DNA of 64,000 nt from Akebia trifoliata (taxonomy: Eukaryota > Streptophyta > Magnoliopsida > Ranunculales > Lardizabalaceae): positions 18,835,288 to 18,899,287 of the forward strand of contig CM030717.1 in NCBI GenBank assembly GCA_017979445.1, in the 5' to 3' direction. Each line of letters opens with the position of its first letter. Within the stretch, counting starts at the first letter, position 1. This document shows, piece by piece, positions 9,827 through 22,530 of this stretch. The notes under the pieces were generated by a model. It ran no database searches and had not been told where the DNA came from. It saw only the letters and a program-made list of their open reading frames with translations. Made by a program: the position numbers and the translations under genes.

Positions 9827-12802
9827 TGTAAAATCCCAAATTTTTCATTTATATCTCGAGGAAAAATAAATACTAGAATTTTGAGAAAATCTTGAAAGTG
9901 GGACTTAGGGGTAAAACTTTAGGAGGTTTTTGATAATTTTTAAGAAAATCTAACCTCACCATTGGATTCAAAATGATCGAAAAACATACTTTAGCCTGTA
10001 AGCACGCTCAAGTGCGAGTCCGAATAAAAAAATTACAAAATCCTCGATTATCGAGTCGGATTATGCTAAAATAGTGAATTTTTACTAGAGAAAGAAATAT
10101 TAAGATTTGATTACACCATTGGATTCGTAAAAAAAATTTATTGAACATAGACAATTTATTTGTCATTTTTGGAGCACAGAAAGTCGAATTATCATCAAAA
10201 ATGAAAATGCGTCAATTTTAGGGGTACCTTGGGCCAAAAATGCAAATTTTTGTTAGAGATAGAATTTTTAGAAATTGACTGCACCATTAGATCTGGAATG
10301 AAAATTTAGGCGAAATTGAGTATTCATTCATCATTTTTGGAGTCCGGACGATCAAGTTATAGTCGATCGAAACAATAGACAAAATACCGATTTCGTCCCA
10401 AGATATATAGAAATAAAATTTTTTAATTTTTTTTCACATTCACTGTCATTTTAAATGATCCAAAACCAGCCAACCCAATTTTTTTTTTTAAATTCATTTT
10501 TTCTTCGATCTTCTACCTCAGATCCCTCGTAAACGGCTCGCCGTTGACGACCAACACAGAAGGGAGAAACGTCCGCAGTCGCGTTCTCTACAAAATCCAC
10601 CAAACCTCTTTTCATTTCACTTTTTTCACCCAGTATCGTAAAAAATCAGCCATATATATATACGGGGGTTTCGTAACTTCGACCTCAGATTTCATCCGTT
10701 TCGGGGTCAAACCGTCCTTCACGGCAGAAGGGAGAAAAAATGACGACATTGAGATCTTAGAAACCACCAGGTTGATTTTGAAAATTAGTCATCTAAAAGT
10801 ATGACTTACCTCGATTTTCGCATTGATCGCCTCGATTTTTCGTGTACGTGCTTCAATTTCGTCTCCTAGAGATTGTAAGAAATTTTCAATGTCTATTAGT
10901 AATCATAGATTGTGAAAATTGCATTTAGGATTTTATTAAAATTTTGTGGTGAGTTTTAAAATATATAGAATTTAATTAGTTATTTCAAATTCATGCTAGA
11001 ACTTGCATATTTGATATGTTTAATTATATTTTATGACAAATTATACGTGGGTAAGATATTTCAACAGGTTATTTCCTTCAGTTGGATCTTGTGCACCGCT
11101 CGGACCTTGTTTTGATCTAAGTGTTGTACATTTTCAATATTATTGATGAAAATAAATTTTACAATTAGAAAAAAAAATAATTTAATATTCAATGAATTTA
11201 AATTGAGTTGATGAAAAATCAGAAAGTGGATATTTTGTTTGAAAGATTGAAAACAGTAAAAATCGGAAAAAGGAAAAAAATGGTATGAAATGGTAAAATG
11301 TCAAAGTCACACCCGAGGGGTGATGTCTGCATTTTACATTATTGTGTTGTGTGTAGGTTGGTGAATGGATATCCAGGGATAATGTTACTGGTTGCATGTT
11401 TAGTTACTTTTTGTTAGCGCAATGCGCTATTTACTTTTCCGTTTTGTTATTTATTTTAGGTCGATTGGCCACACTTGCATGGTAGGAAACTGGATATTCA
11501 TTCTCAACCTTGAATTATTAATTTCTCTTTTATTTTCAAATGAAAATAATATATATATGTAGCTATTTTATGAGTTGTTAAAGAGTCTGTGAATGCTTGA
11601 AGGGATAGTGCATCATATCATCCGGAGTGGTGTACTATCTTGGGATGTACGGTAGGGACCACCAAGCTCATACGTGGTATGGGACGCGTATGAGAGTGGA
11701 GTCACAACTGGAATCCGAGTTTATTCCTCTCTATCTTTACCAAGGAACTTGTACTGTAAAGGTGGTCGTATACGAATGGTTTGTATATTTGGGAATCACA
11801 TGTACGCCTGATAGGCATAGACGAAGATGATTAGTCAGTGATCACTAACAATCTATAGTAGTCGAACATTCTGACACATCAAAAAGAGACCAATTACTTA
11901 CAGTCACGTCAAATGACCAGCCTGACCTGGATAAATGGTCAACCAAACGTGGTAAATGCAGCGACCGCCCACCAAATTAGGAACTAAAAGCTAGTAAAGA
12001 ATTGTAACATCATGTCCCAACTCTCTAATTCCACTACTCCACCATGTGTAGTATGTATATGTTGCCTTATTTTAATATATAAAATGAAAGGCAAGTTTAA
12101 TGTTTCTATTTGATCAAGTAGATTTGTATAAAAAGAAAATGATATAGTGAGTACTGTTGGTTGATGTAATATTAGTTTTAAAATATTTAGTTGCACATCT
12201 TTGATTATATGTACCAGTTAATTGTAGTTTCTTTTATAAAATTTTGTATATTTTAAAATGATTCAGTATGTTTATTCGTTCATGTTAGGAGAGGTTATTG
12301 ACATAAATTGTTTGCTTCTCTACTGGGTAACCATTGTTACTCACCCTTTCCTTCTCCATTTTTTTTAGTTTCAGATCCGAAGCTTGATGAGGCAAGTGTA
12401 GAAAACGATTGAGAATCATCTGGTAGGTTAGATAGACAGCCAGAGTCCGTCACTTGGTGAGTATTGGGGTTATACCCCCTAGTGGTGTCAATTTGCCCAA
12501 GATTATTATGAATTTTGTCTTGAGTGTTAGGACTTCTGTTAGAGTGAGGATGTCTGTATAATTTTATGTTTTGTTATCCTTCCGTACTTTGATCTATAGT
12601 TCGTTATTAGATATATATAGGCTTCCGCTATTGTTATATTTTGTATATATATATACAGGATTGTATGTCGTTTATTAAGTGGAAGTTGAACGTCTTGAAA
12701 TGCTAACATAAACAGAGGAGACCATCCCGAAATTTCAAGGTGTCACCTAGTACCTCGGGATCTGACATGGGGATTTGTGTTAGCGTTTGGCAGGGCGCCA
12801 CA
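9827..12802 (+). repeat. Probable solo LTR of a Tekay/Del-like chromovirus
   Basis: Begins TGTAAAATCCC and ends GCGCCACA, 2976 bp. It aligns along its length with the LTR at 47558-50469 and in reverse with 30490-32212 (shared blocks include the segment around 11625-11830 and the end GATCTGACATGGG...TTTGGC). Flanks CAACC (9822-9826) and TAACC (12803-12807) look like a 5-bp TSD with one mismatch. No PBS follows and no PPT precedes, so a solo LTR left by LTR-LTR recombination is the simplest reading. Contains no credible ORF. Confidence 0.72.
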
Positions 12803-12807
12803 TAACC

Positions 12808-13374
12808 CATCAAATTAGGCATAGAAATCAGAAACTAGACATTGCATTTCAATCTGAAGGACCAAACAAGCATCCTAGCTAAATTTTGAGACCAATTCTT
12901 TCAACTTAACCGCGACGTGGTAAGCATCTGGCACGATGCAGTAGACCTCAATTGGAATGCCTTAAAATTTCTCGAATGTGCTCCGCACGTGATCTTATAT
13001 GAGGTGTCAATGGGGACTATTTTTGGGTCCTTCTAGAGTATCGAATGTTTATATATATACCCTTTTCCAAATTAGGAAGGGGTCCTTCCTCTCTCTTTTT
13101 GTTTCTTACATAATGCCCTTGACATTTTCTCTTGTAATTTTCCATTATATCCAATTTTCATTTCTTCAAGTTTATGTAATTTCTTTAAGAAGGACATAGT
13201 GTACCTGTGTTACTTAATGAATACAAGTGTTAGTTTTACTACTTCTCCTTATTTCTTTATAATGACCATGGGCTAGACTTCCTGTAATAGTGAGAGGAGG
13301 AAGCCTAGGAGTAAGTTTTTATTGTTGTGTTGTTGTTATTTGTCCTTCCATACTTCTTTTATGATTATTGGGTT
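12808..13374 (+). other. Unassigned spacer, possibly a diverged Athila-like LTR piece
   Basis: The part 13255-13330 (AATGACCATGGGCTAGACTTCC.. AGGAAGCCTAGGAG) has the same word order as the Athila LTR at ~6203-6260 (AATGACATTAGGCTAAGTTCC.. AAAAGCCTAGAG) but is far diverged. A TATATATA stretch lies at ~13050. No gene seen. Confidence 0.35.
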
Positions 13375-14182
13375 TGATGAGACTGTCGTTGTTCTTCTCA
13401 TCGGAGTTAATACTTGTGGAGCAAGTAGGGGATCAAACCCAAGGGAAAGGAGAAGTAGAATTAACCTAAGAGGATAAAATTCAAATTAACTAAAAGGAAT
13501 TAAAACTGTTTTTCTTTGTATTTTTGAACTTATAAGAAACTGTAAATTGTTAGAAAATGAACTAAAGTAAATGAAATTAAAAGTTAATAAACTTATGAAA
13601 TTAAAGCACCATTGGAGGTAGATTTACCTAGAACATATTGATGAGCAATTCCTAGTCTCTAGCCTTTTTATAACTCAATTGTAAGGGCTTGATGTTAGCT
13701 CCTTAGATCGGAAAGTTTTGCAAATGAAATCAAAGGAGGGAACATAAACAAAGTAGAATTTTTTGAAAAATTCCTACTAACAATTATCTAGTTTAAGCAT
13801 ACTTTATCTTGATCTAATCTAAGCATAAAGTATCTATATTAAGAATAAAAGGTGCAAGAAATCTTAAAGAGAACTCATAAGCATTTTAAATAAAAGAAAG
13901 GCATGAAATTAAAAATAACATAAGAACTTGCTCTAGACTTTTCCACTCTCCAATGGAGGGGAACTTAGCCTAATGTCATTGCAAGAGAGGGAAGATAAGA
14001 CATGAAAGAACTTTTCTTCATTTCATGGAGAAACTTACAACTTCTTCTTCTTCTTCTTACAAAACTTTTAGTCAGAAGAAAATAACTAGAAGATAAAATA
14101 CAAAAAATAAGATAATAGGCTAAGAGCCTTAGATTAATGGAGTCTTGGATAAGAGAACCAAGAGGGGACCCTTTATCTAGAG
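13375..14182 (-). repeat. Athila LTR, antisense, cut by assembly gap
   Basis: Starts with the reverse complement of the Athila LTR end (TGATGAGACTGTCGTTG) and follows the 5596-6827 LTR backwards as far as the segment at about 5995-6010, where the N run begins. About 400 bp of the LTR is missing, and the sequence right of the gap is not LTR. An insertion-specific change is loss of ~18 bp near 13410. Could be a solo LTR or one end of a full element hidden in the gap. Confidence 0.88.
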
Positions 14183-14282
14183 NNNNNNNNNNNNNNNNNN
14201 NNNNNNNNNNNNNNNNNNNNNNNNNNNNNNNNNNNNNNNNNNNNNNNNNNNNNNNNNNNNNNNNNNNNNNNNNNNNNNNNNN
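14183..14282. other. Assembly gap (100 N)
   Basis: Exactly 100 N, the usual placeholder for a gap of unknown size. It lies inside an LTR, so it may hide anything from ~400 bp to a complete ~10-kb element, and possibly the first exon of the gene to its right. Confidence 0.98.
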
Positions 14283-15489
14283 TTGTAGGTTTGGATTTAA
14301 TATCTTCAATTATAAATTGTTTATTTAATTTTTTATGTAGTACTACACTAGGTGGCATATCTTTAACTTACTGGACTAAAGTGTAATCTACGGACCTGTT
14401 CATCCCACATTTTCTCATTAACTAGGCAATTTATTATGTAGTACTACACAGTTTAAGTCGGCTGCACAAAGCCCAAGGTATACTTTGGCCAATGAGAAAC
14501 ACACATGTGAAACTTTATGGGTGATCTTTATAGGGTTATTACTCAATTTTTTGGTGGTATTTGCGTTGATTTATGCTTTATGTTAAATTTTTTCCATCAC
14601 AGCTTTTATTATTCTGTAAAAATGTAAAAAATACTGAGAGTCTCGGGGTCTTTTATTCCTGCCAAATCTGGCACTCTTACCTGTATGTAGGAAACACGGA
14701 TATCTTAATGCCTAAAACAAGCTTTATTGGATGTTCCTAATCACCTGATCAATTGCAATATGTTGGTCTCTTAAAATTTTATGAGCAATGGAAATGGAAG
14801 AAAAACAAATAGAGAAGGGAGGGGAGGGGGGGGGGGGGTTGGGGAGGTTACACACACCCAATCATTGTCTAAAATATAGGGGCCAATTAACACGGAATTT
14901 GAGATACTTGATCACTTACCCTCGTGAGCTGATTCCCTTACTGAACTTCCATTATGACCCATTTCATTGATTCCTCACATGAATTTCAAAAAATGACAAG
15001 AAAAAAAAAATTATTTTGCTTCTCAGTATTACGATACTGGTTGCTTTTGGAGACAAATTGGTCATTGAATGTTGATTACACATATATATGGAGAGTAAAT
15101 ATTTCCCTTGCCCTTTGAATTCCATCTACTGAGGTTCTTATTATTATTTTTTGGTAAGTATAGAATTTTATTGATTAAGACGAAGAAACTAGAGGCCGAG
15201 GTGGCCTCTATGCAATAAGAGAAAAGAACAAAAAAGGAAGAAGAAGAGAAAAACACACAAGCCTCCCAAGAAAACTCAACCCACAAGAGTGCTAAACACT
15301 GCAAAGCGCTTCCCAATTAGAAACAAAATCCCCGAAAATATTCACCTAATCACCTTCAATGGAGACCTTTTCTGTTTTTTTGGTTCAAGTTTTTTAACCA
15401 GCAGAAATATTGACAATGATTATCTTACACTCATCATCAGCCTAGCTAGCATGGAGAGTTTGCTAAAGATTTACAATGTTGCTATGTAG
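14283..15489. other. Presumed intron or 5' region of the pseudouridine synthase gene
   Basis: AT-rich sequence with no recognisable upstream exon; I looked for the conserved N-terminal strand before the first visible exon and did not find it. Holds a G-run at 14821-14838 and A-runs at ~15000. A likely non-LTR remnant is annotated separately at 15141-15375. Confidence 0.45.
15141..15375 (-). mobile_element. Possible 5'-truncated LINE 3' end
   Basis: Read on the minus strand, the segment ends with ATCAATAAAATTCTATACTTACC followed by A-rich sequence, the usual look of a plant L1-type 3' end with a poly(A) signal and tail. Upstream is a short open stretch without a recognisable RT motif. Assigned on 3'-end style only. 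Confidence 0.35.
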
Positions 15490-18400
15490 CCATTGAAGGA
15501 GAATTGGAAACGGCCATCTTTAAGGCAGGAGGAATCCGAGAAAGTAATTATGGGGACCTGCATAAAATTGGGTGGGCCAGAAGTAGCCGAACAGATAAAG
15601 GGGTGAGTTCAATTATAAACCAACTCCTTTGATTGATTTTTTCTTCCCTATATCTGTTGTGAATTTGTTGAGAACATGGTAATGCTGATGAAGCTACAAG
15701 GTACTTGTCACCTCATAATGTTCCTCTTGTCACCACTTTACTGTTTAAGCTCTTTCTTATTATTTTTTTCATAAATAAAATTTTATTTAGAGAATATGTG
15801 CAACTATAATTGGTTTATTTACATGTTCTATGCTTCGACGTACTTCATTTACCTCAACTTGCATGTGTATGCAGTTCTATTACTCTTCTTTGTTCTTGCA
15901 TATTTAATCAAGTGGAATATGTGATGCTTCGAATAATTTTCTTTTTTTGGGTTGATAAGTTTCTACTTGGTCAAACTTCCTAGGTTCATTCCTTGGCAAC
16001 CACGATATCATTGAAAATGGAGATCCCAGCAAATGCATGGAAAGAAGACCCCTGTGGCATTACTCTTGCAAATTATGTTAACTCTAATCTTCCTAAAACT
16101 ATCAAAGTTTTCAGCATTTTACCCTCACAAAGGTGAGATTATTGTGTTTCTCTAGTTTGAATTTGAATTTTCCATGAAGTAACTTGCACAAAATGGGAGT
16201 TTGTGAAATGTCACAAATTAATTTTGAAGTCTAAGAATCCTATGAAGTTGATTTAATAAATTGAGATTTAGTGAAGTTCCTTTCGGTAAATTTATTTGTA
16301 TCTCTCCGTTCAGGAAATTTGATGCTAGAAGAGAATGTAATGTCCGGAAATACTCTTACCTCCTTCCTGCTGAAATTATTGGGATCAAAAGTAATTTCAG
16401 TTCTGCCGAAATAGAGCATCATTTATCAGAGTTCGACAATATTTTGAGGTCTTTTGAGGTTTGTGCATTATTATTGTTTTCTCTTTTTGGTGGTTAAGTT
16501 GGTTCATGCAGGAACAAAGCTTATTTTTTACATGAATATCAGTCCTGTACCTAGGAGATCTTTAAATGCCAAAAGGTGTACATGTTGCCGAAGCAGTGTG
16601 CCAGGATCCACCATTTAATAGGTCTCACCATAATGTTGTTGTTGTAGTGTTTTCTTTGTTAACTCTCACAATAAGATTTGAGAGCTGCTATTGGCACCCC
16701 AACTTTTACTTATTACACCCCAATTTCTTAGATTATTTATCACACTCCAATTAAAGATTAAAACACACTCTTCAAACCTTACAAAGGTTTGGCTTAAAAT
16801 ATAATCTCAACATTACAAAACGGTATAACACTCATTCAAACAATTTCAGTAGTTGTTTACAATTATGATTAGGTTCATATAAAATGCTAAACCCAAAAAG
16901 TAGAAATCTAGAAAAAAAAAACAGAAAACAAGAGAGCTTCTATTGGTACCCCAACTTTTACTTATTCTCAACTATTCGCTTGTTTTTTCAATTTTTAATT
17001 GTAGTTTAATAAGTAAAAGTTGGGGTGCCTATAGCAGCTCTCTAAGATGTTCATGTCTACAATTTGCAGTTCTGCGTCTTTTTGGTTGGTCACTATATAT
17101 ATGGTGAAAAGGAAAAAAAGACAAAAGAGTGTATAGTTGAGAATTTATTATCGTTTGGGGTAGTTTTTGGACTGGGAGATCTCAGGGTACGTTCGGGCGG
17201 TGGTCCTGCCCTGCTATGTGTCCTTGCTTGTCTCTTAGGCTTTATAGGGCTTAGGTATATTTTAAATAACTCATACCACCGATCATTCCTCTTTGATGTA
17301 TGTATGGATGTCCTTTGTAGGGGGAACATCCTTTCCATAATTACACCATGCGATCCAAGTATAGGAAACAGTCTCCTAGGAATGGTAATATTCAAAGAAG
17401 AAAAACATCTAAGGATGCATCGATCTCTGATTCCGAAGACTGCGATGGACCAGAAAATTGTGGGGATGATGAAGCGGCTGCATCATCATCTCTCAATGGA
17501 TACAATATGAGCCCTTCACACTCCAGTGACTCCGATGAACACCCACTTGACACATGCCAAAAGCACGGGGACCGTTTGAAAAATCAAGGTTGCCCATTGC
17601 TGCCTGTCCGTGCAAAATGGCTACATGAGCCCGATGAGACAGATAGAATTGGCGCATCTCACTTCAGAAAGATCTATAGCTGTTCCTGTGGGAAGCTAGA
17701 GAAATTACTTGGAATAGATTATATCGAGATCTCCATCTGTGGGGAATCGTTCATGTTGCATCAAGTAAGTTCAAGGATACCTGCATTTCTCGTGTCCTCC
17801 GTCTAGTTCATTGCATGCACCCACATTCGAATAACTACTATGTAAGTTAGATAGAAACATGCATGCTAGTGTGATCAAACACAAAAATAAGACATTTGCA
17901 TTCAGTAAGATATGTAGTATCGAAAGATAAATTGCTATTTTGATTTTTGGAAAATACCTGCTGCTTGATTGAAGTATCAAATTGGTGTTTGAATTTTCAT
18001 TATCGTCCACTAGAAGGTGGCATGCGCAAACACATGTATCTGAAGGGCTTATTTGTAATTTGAAATATTAAATAAAGGATGATTTTGAAGATTACATAGT
18101 AAAAAGGATATTGATTGCAACTTTCTTGGTTTTTGACAAAAATGACCTTGGTTATATTAAGTTTAAACCTTAAGGTGGGGGCATTTTTGGAAGCCAAATT
18201 TTGTTGTCGAACCACTTCTACTCTGCCTTCTCTCATTATAATAATAAAGATATGGTCATTATAGGAACTAATAGGACCTCCAAAAGTAAACATATTTTGA
18301 TTTCTTGGCTAGTCATACATCCATTATATATTGCTATCCATCATAGAACAGATTGTGTGGCGGACGAAACGCTAATACGGCCTTCAAGTCCTCTATTAAT

Positions 18401-19030
18401 AGGCCTTAAGTTCATAAAAGCATAGAGTATAAAAATTAGTGATCAGAAGTTGATATTGTGGATTAAATTTTACTTAGACTTTTTTTAGAATGAGGACAAG
18501 AAGTCCTCTAGAGAAAACACATGTATCTGTAGGGCTTATTTGTAATTTGAAATATTAAATAAGGGATGAATTTGAAGTGTTTTACTGTCCCATGTTTACT
18601 TGACCAGATACGAAAAATGGTTGGAACTGCAGTGGCCGTGAAGCGGACGTTGTTACCGAGGGATGTCATTGAATTGTCATTGTCCAAGTTCTCACGAATT
18701 GTTCTACCACTTGCTCCATCAGAAGTACTGGTATTAAGGGGTAACCAGTTTTCATTGAGAAACCATCCTGGGAATACAAATCGGTCAGAAGTGCTGACAT
18801 TGGTGGAATCTGAAGAAATACTTTTGGTAGTTAATGAGTTCTACGAGTCTGTCATGTTGCCTCAATTATCGAAATTCTTGGACCCTTTGGAATCTCCATG
18901 GAAGGAATGGGTTGAAATATTGGATGCAAATACAAGCATCCCGGAGGCAGAGTTGGAGGAAGTCAGAAACGCTTGGAAATCATGGAAGGATATTTTTCGG
19001 ATCAAAACAAGTGCCACTCCACAGCTCTAG
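15490..19030 (+). CDS. tRNA pseudouridine synthase, TruA family (first exon not visible)
   Basis: Converts uridine to pseudouridine in tRNA. Five exons by frame and splice sites: 15490-15602, 15984-16132, 16314-16458, 17321-17764, 18608-19030 (TAG). They join in phase to 423 residues after two bases of a split codon. The catalytic Asp is in [14 protein letters not shown], which spans the first junction. Other family blocks are [62 protein letters not shown], and the C-terminal [17 protein letters not shown]. The fourth exon has an acidic/serine-rich insertion (residues ~165-225) as seen in this plant subgroup. All introns are GT-AG. The N-terminal strand with the RNA-binding start of the fold is missing, so exon 1 lies in the N gap, beyond the LTR insertion, or is lost. 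Intron 3 carries a hAT MITE. Confidence 0.85.
16680..17042 (+). mobile_element. hAT-type MITE, copy 1
   Basis: 363 bp, TIRs GAGAGCTGCTATTGGCACCCC / GGGGTGCCTATAGCAGCTCTC, flanked by 8-bp TSDs TAAGATTT (16672-16679) and TAAGATGT (17043-17050, one mismatch). An unusual feature is a second TIR-like start inside (GAGAGCTTCTATTGGTACCCC at ~16930), so the right third is itself bounded like a small element. It lies within intron 3 of the pseudouridine synthase gene. Related copies at 20833-23139 and 59105-59465. Confidence 0.88.
18028..18090 (+). repeat. 63-bp direct repeat in intron 4, copy a
   Basis: AAACACATGTATCTGAAGGG... through ..TTTGAAG. It is repeated at 18515-18577 with few changes, both inside the last intron of the pseudouridine synthase gene. 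The pair brackets ~425 bp of otherwise unique sequence; origin unknown. Confidence 0.8.
18515..18577 (+). repeat. 63-bp direct repeat in intron 4, copy b
   Basis: Second copy of the 18028-18090 sequence, ending 30 bp before the final acceptor site. Confidence 0.8.
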
Positions 19031-20832
19031 ATCAATGAGTTAGAGTGAAGGTACATACATTGTAATTGAATATCTAACTTATTTACATTTTTTTTTTGTT
19101 TCTGTTATTGATGTTCACATTTATTCTTTCGAGAACAGGTGATTAAGAAATTGCCTGGTCCACAACTACTCATCATTTTCTCCCGTTTGATTAGTAATTT
19201 CTTTTCTTGAGATCAGTTGATCAAAGCTTTTTTCCATCCCCTTGTTCATTAGAACATGAGCCACGAATTGAACCCCATTTCTTGTTGGAATTCTATTTTG
19301 CCTTCATTTGATCATATATGATTACTTGTGCTGTAATTACTAGACAGGCTTGTTCCCTCAAAGCAGCAACCATTCTCTATAACCAACTTTAGTATAAATG
19401 CAGGCCTGTTAGGAGGGTCCTTATGCGAGCAAGCTCATCTGATAATTGCAGTCCGTCTATTTTTCCGTCCTTCAGGAATGTGATTTGCTGCTCGAGCCTT
19501 TAGGTATGCCTGACTTCCTCTTTTGCATCAATCTCAATGCACATGGTCCTGATCACAAATCAGCTTTGTCCCCTTCAAGATGTGGAGCCCTCGAGCATTC
19601 TGAGTTAGTTTTCAAAGGTGTGGTTTTGTACTTGTATATGGACGGACTATGGTAGTTTATGAGGCATCATGAACTGTCGAACAATCGGGAATTTTCAAAT
19701 CAGTCGCTGACATGATGATCATAGTTAGCAATTCTTTTCATGAATTACTCAAATAATATAAGAAGGGGTTAAGGTTCAATTCGTTGGAAGAAATTTTGAT
19801 TTTTGGTGAATTAAACAGGTAAAAGTGAAAATCATATTGCTATTAATTTTAATATATTTTTTTTCCTGTAACAATCTCACATGATTATACATTATTTGTT
19901 CTCCCCTCATACTTAGATGGTTTATCATTAAACAAGTATCAACCATCATTTTTGCATAGGGTTATCAACTATTATCTATCTAGTTAGAGATCTAGATTTA
20001 CACAAGGATGGATTTTTATAGATTTAAAGGTAATTATGGTGATTTTGAAAAAAAATGAGTATTAAGTAGTTTGTAGAGTATTTTTAAATACATGGATTGT
20101 AGTAGTAAAGAATTTGATCGGTTTAGTATTTCTCATCTATTTATCCATTTCATAATTTATTTTTATAGATACTTATTATTCTTTATCTTCACTGACTTCA
20201 TAAAAGATTGGTATATAATCAATTAATATTAATTATTTTAGAGTATTGAAGTTGAATTATATATATCTAAAGCTGTAACATTATGATGAAAATTTAAAGC
20301 GGTCATTTTATGGTATATGTCAATTTGTACTTGAATCGTAAAATCTTTTGGTCATATATGTTGAATCATAATTGAATTAATCTCTGAATTGGGCTGGAGT
20401 AACCTCAAGATTTACCTCACTTGGCACTTTTTTGACATGGATTTGCACACGAAAGCGAAGATATTTTTCACTCGTATCTTGATGAAAATCATCTATGATT
20501 TGTACACACTTCCATGTCAGAAAAGTGTGAAATTTATTCTTAATATTGTCAATTGTTTTTTTCTTGTGATACATCGGTCCAAGTGTATATTCTTTTTTGT
20601 GTGCGCGCGTGTGTGTGTGTGAGAAAAAAAAAGATGTAAGATTTTTTTTTAGGGTGGATTTCATTTTTTCATAGGTCAGGATGGAAAAATGAAATCCATC
20701 ATTGGATGGACTTTTTGATGAGAGTGGATATTCATTTTCCATAGAAATTGTGATTTTCCTTTATTTTTCACGTGTAATCAAAACATATTAAAGTTAAAAC
20801 CACAACTACCAATATTTTTGCGGGTTTTTTAA
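19031..20832. other. 3' flank and AT-rich intergenic sequence
   Basis: The first ~600 bp probably includes the 3' UTR of the pseudouridine synthase gene; no clear poly(A) signal could be chosen. A short GT/GC tract lies at 20600-20620. Between 20641 and 20760 a GAAATCCA-type word recurs in both orientations, forming a weak fold-back. No gene seen. Confidence 0.4.
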
Positions 20833-21597
20833 GAGAATTGCTATTGGCACCTTAATTTCTACTTATTACACCCCAATTATAGATTAAAATACACTCTTCA
20901 AACATTACATAGCTTTGGGCTCAAATTGTTATCTCAGCAGCATTACAAAACATTTCTCGTTCAAACTTCAAACAATTTTAGAACAAGAATTTGAAGAAGA
21001 AACTAAAGAAGATCTCATCCTAGACTCTCCATCAACTTCATTTGATGATCCGAACAAATACTCCAACACTCTTTATATTGAAACCCCCATCAACCATCAT
21101 CACCACCATTGATGTAAAGTGATTTGCCATTGAAACACCACCACTGGTCTTTGATCACAAGCTCCAACCCACAAATGAACCAATCGAAGTGAAAAAACTC
21201 TACCGTCAATTATTTCAGCATTTATGAATTTCTCAAGTACACGAGCGCACGAGTATCGTATAACTTGTTTTGATAGGATCCTAAATCCTATAGACAATTT
21301 TGATCCACTTCAAGGAGATCTTCCTCCAAATTAATTAATTTATTTTTATTAATTAATTGAAAAAATTGTATTACATCCTCCCATATATATAATGGAAGGA
21401 TTTCGACTCCAACATACAAATATTAGACTCCTAATTTAATAAAACTTCCTAAATTAGTAAAATTAAAAGAATCCTAAAATAATGAAATACCTAACTAGCA
21501 TTTAGATTATTAAATTACTAAATAACACAGCCGTATATCTTAAATATACTAAAATAACGTATCTAAACATCCATCCCCTTTTCAAAATGAATTGTCC

Positions 21598-21870
21598 TCA
21601 AGTCAGAAAATTTTCAAAAGCAATTTTGTCCTTCAGAGTGTCCACATCAGTCTCCAGAAGGAGTAGTTGAGGTTTCTTACAACAATGGCCCGATTTGAAA
21701 AATTCGTCGTAAGTGAAACAAAGACCTTTCGATCGCTGTTCTGTATCTTTTTCTGGGGAAAATCGATTAATAGGAGGAAGTCTAGGAGGTGCCTTTGGCT
21801 CAAGAGGTGTTGCTCGGCAGAATGAAAAATCTTGGGTTATCTTAATCATTTTTTCTTGACAAATAGCCAA
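21598..21870 (-). pseudogene. Gag C-terminal fragment with decayed zinc knuckle
   Basis: Frame on the minus strand: KAPPRLPPINRFSPEKDTEQRSKGLC.. then DEFFKSGHCCKKPQLLLLE. This matches the end of Ty3/gypsy gag, where a CCHC knuckle of the CXXC..PGHRCK..QLFLLE type precedes protease. The second Cys is a Tyr, so the knuckle is damaged. Part of the small element at 21271-22875. Confidence 0.6.
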
Positions 21871-22380
21871 GTCGAATGCTTCAGTTAGTTAATCAAACCT
21901 AAGTAACTGAACTCTAGCACAATGTCATCACGTAAGCCCAAGACAAAACAATTAATTCAAAATGATTATGATAAATTGGTAACCCAATTCGTAAGCTTTT
22001 CAAATAGGCCTTGGAATTCATGAATCTTATCGGTTTGTTTGAGTTTAGATAATGTCACACCTAGATTCGTGAACTCTTGAGAGCCAAAGGGAGAGAACAT
22101 ATGGCTTGAGTGAATTAAGTCTATGACATTAATCCAATTGAATGAGTCATCCAATAAAACCATGCTATGGCATCTACGGTTAGGTGAACCGAGACCAAGG
22201 AAACCATATGTTCATTTGGCAAGCCGTTCAATTGTTGATATTGTTCAACCCGAAAAATCTGGTATTTTGGATCATCTCTGTCAAATTTTAGAAAATCAAT
22301 ATTAATCGAACGACCTTGTATTGCTATGCCGCCTTATTGATTTTCTACTCTTTGTTATACATTAGTAGGAGCACGTGGCG

Positions 22381-22530
22381 TTTCTCAAACTGGCGGTTGA
22401 TCAACAATCAAACGTTCCAGGGTTGCTTGAATCACCCACATCCCTTCTTTCAACTCATGAACATCAATGTTTAATTGATCGAACCTGGGCTTAAACGAGT
22501 CAATTCTCTGACTCAACTCCTTAGTAGTCA
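22381..22530 (-). pseudogene. Gag N-terminal fragment of the small nested element
   Basis: Minus-strand frame from ATG (~22528): TTKELSQRIDSFKPRFDQLN..HELKEGMWVIQATLERLIVD, a coiled-coil-like start typical of chromovirus gag, lying right behind the PBS. The stretch from here to 21870 is interrupted by stops. Confidence 0.5.

Noticed and set aside
11627..11830. 67-codon frame in the solo LTR
   Set aside because: The homologous LTR at 47558 has frame-breaking indels in the same place, so it is not under coding constraint.
12960..13374. Complete second Athila LTR upstream of the antisense one
   Set aside because: Only a short block has matching word order; boundaries and terminal motifs could not be found.
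17064..17510. Long plus-strand frame overlapping exon 4 of the pseudouridine synthase
   Set aside because: Different frame from the conserved EHPFHNYT reading; no family match and it starts within intron sequence.
18566..18607. Earlier ATG start for the last exon of the pseudouridine synthase (18566)
   Set aside because: The conserved IRKMVGTAV block is joined to MLHQ of the previous exon by an acceptor at 18606-18607; upstream residues match nothing.
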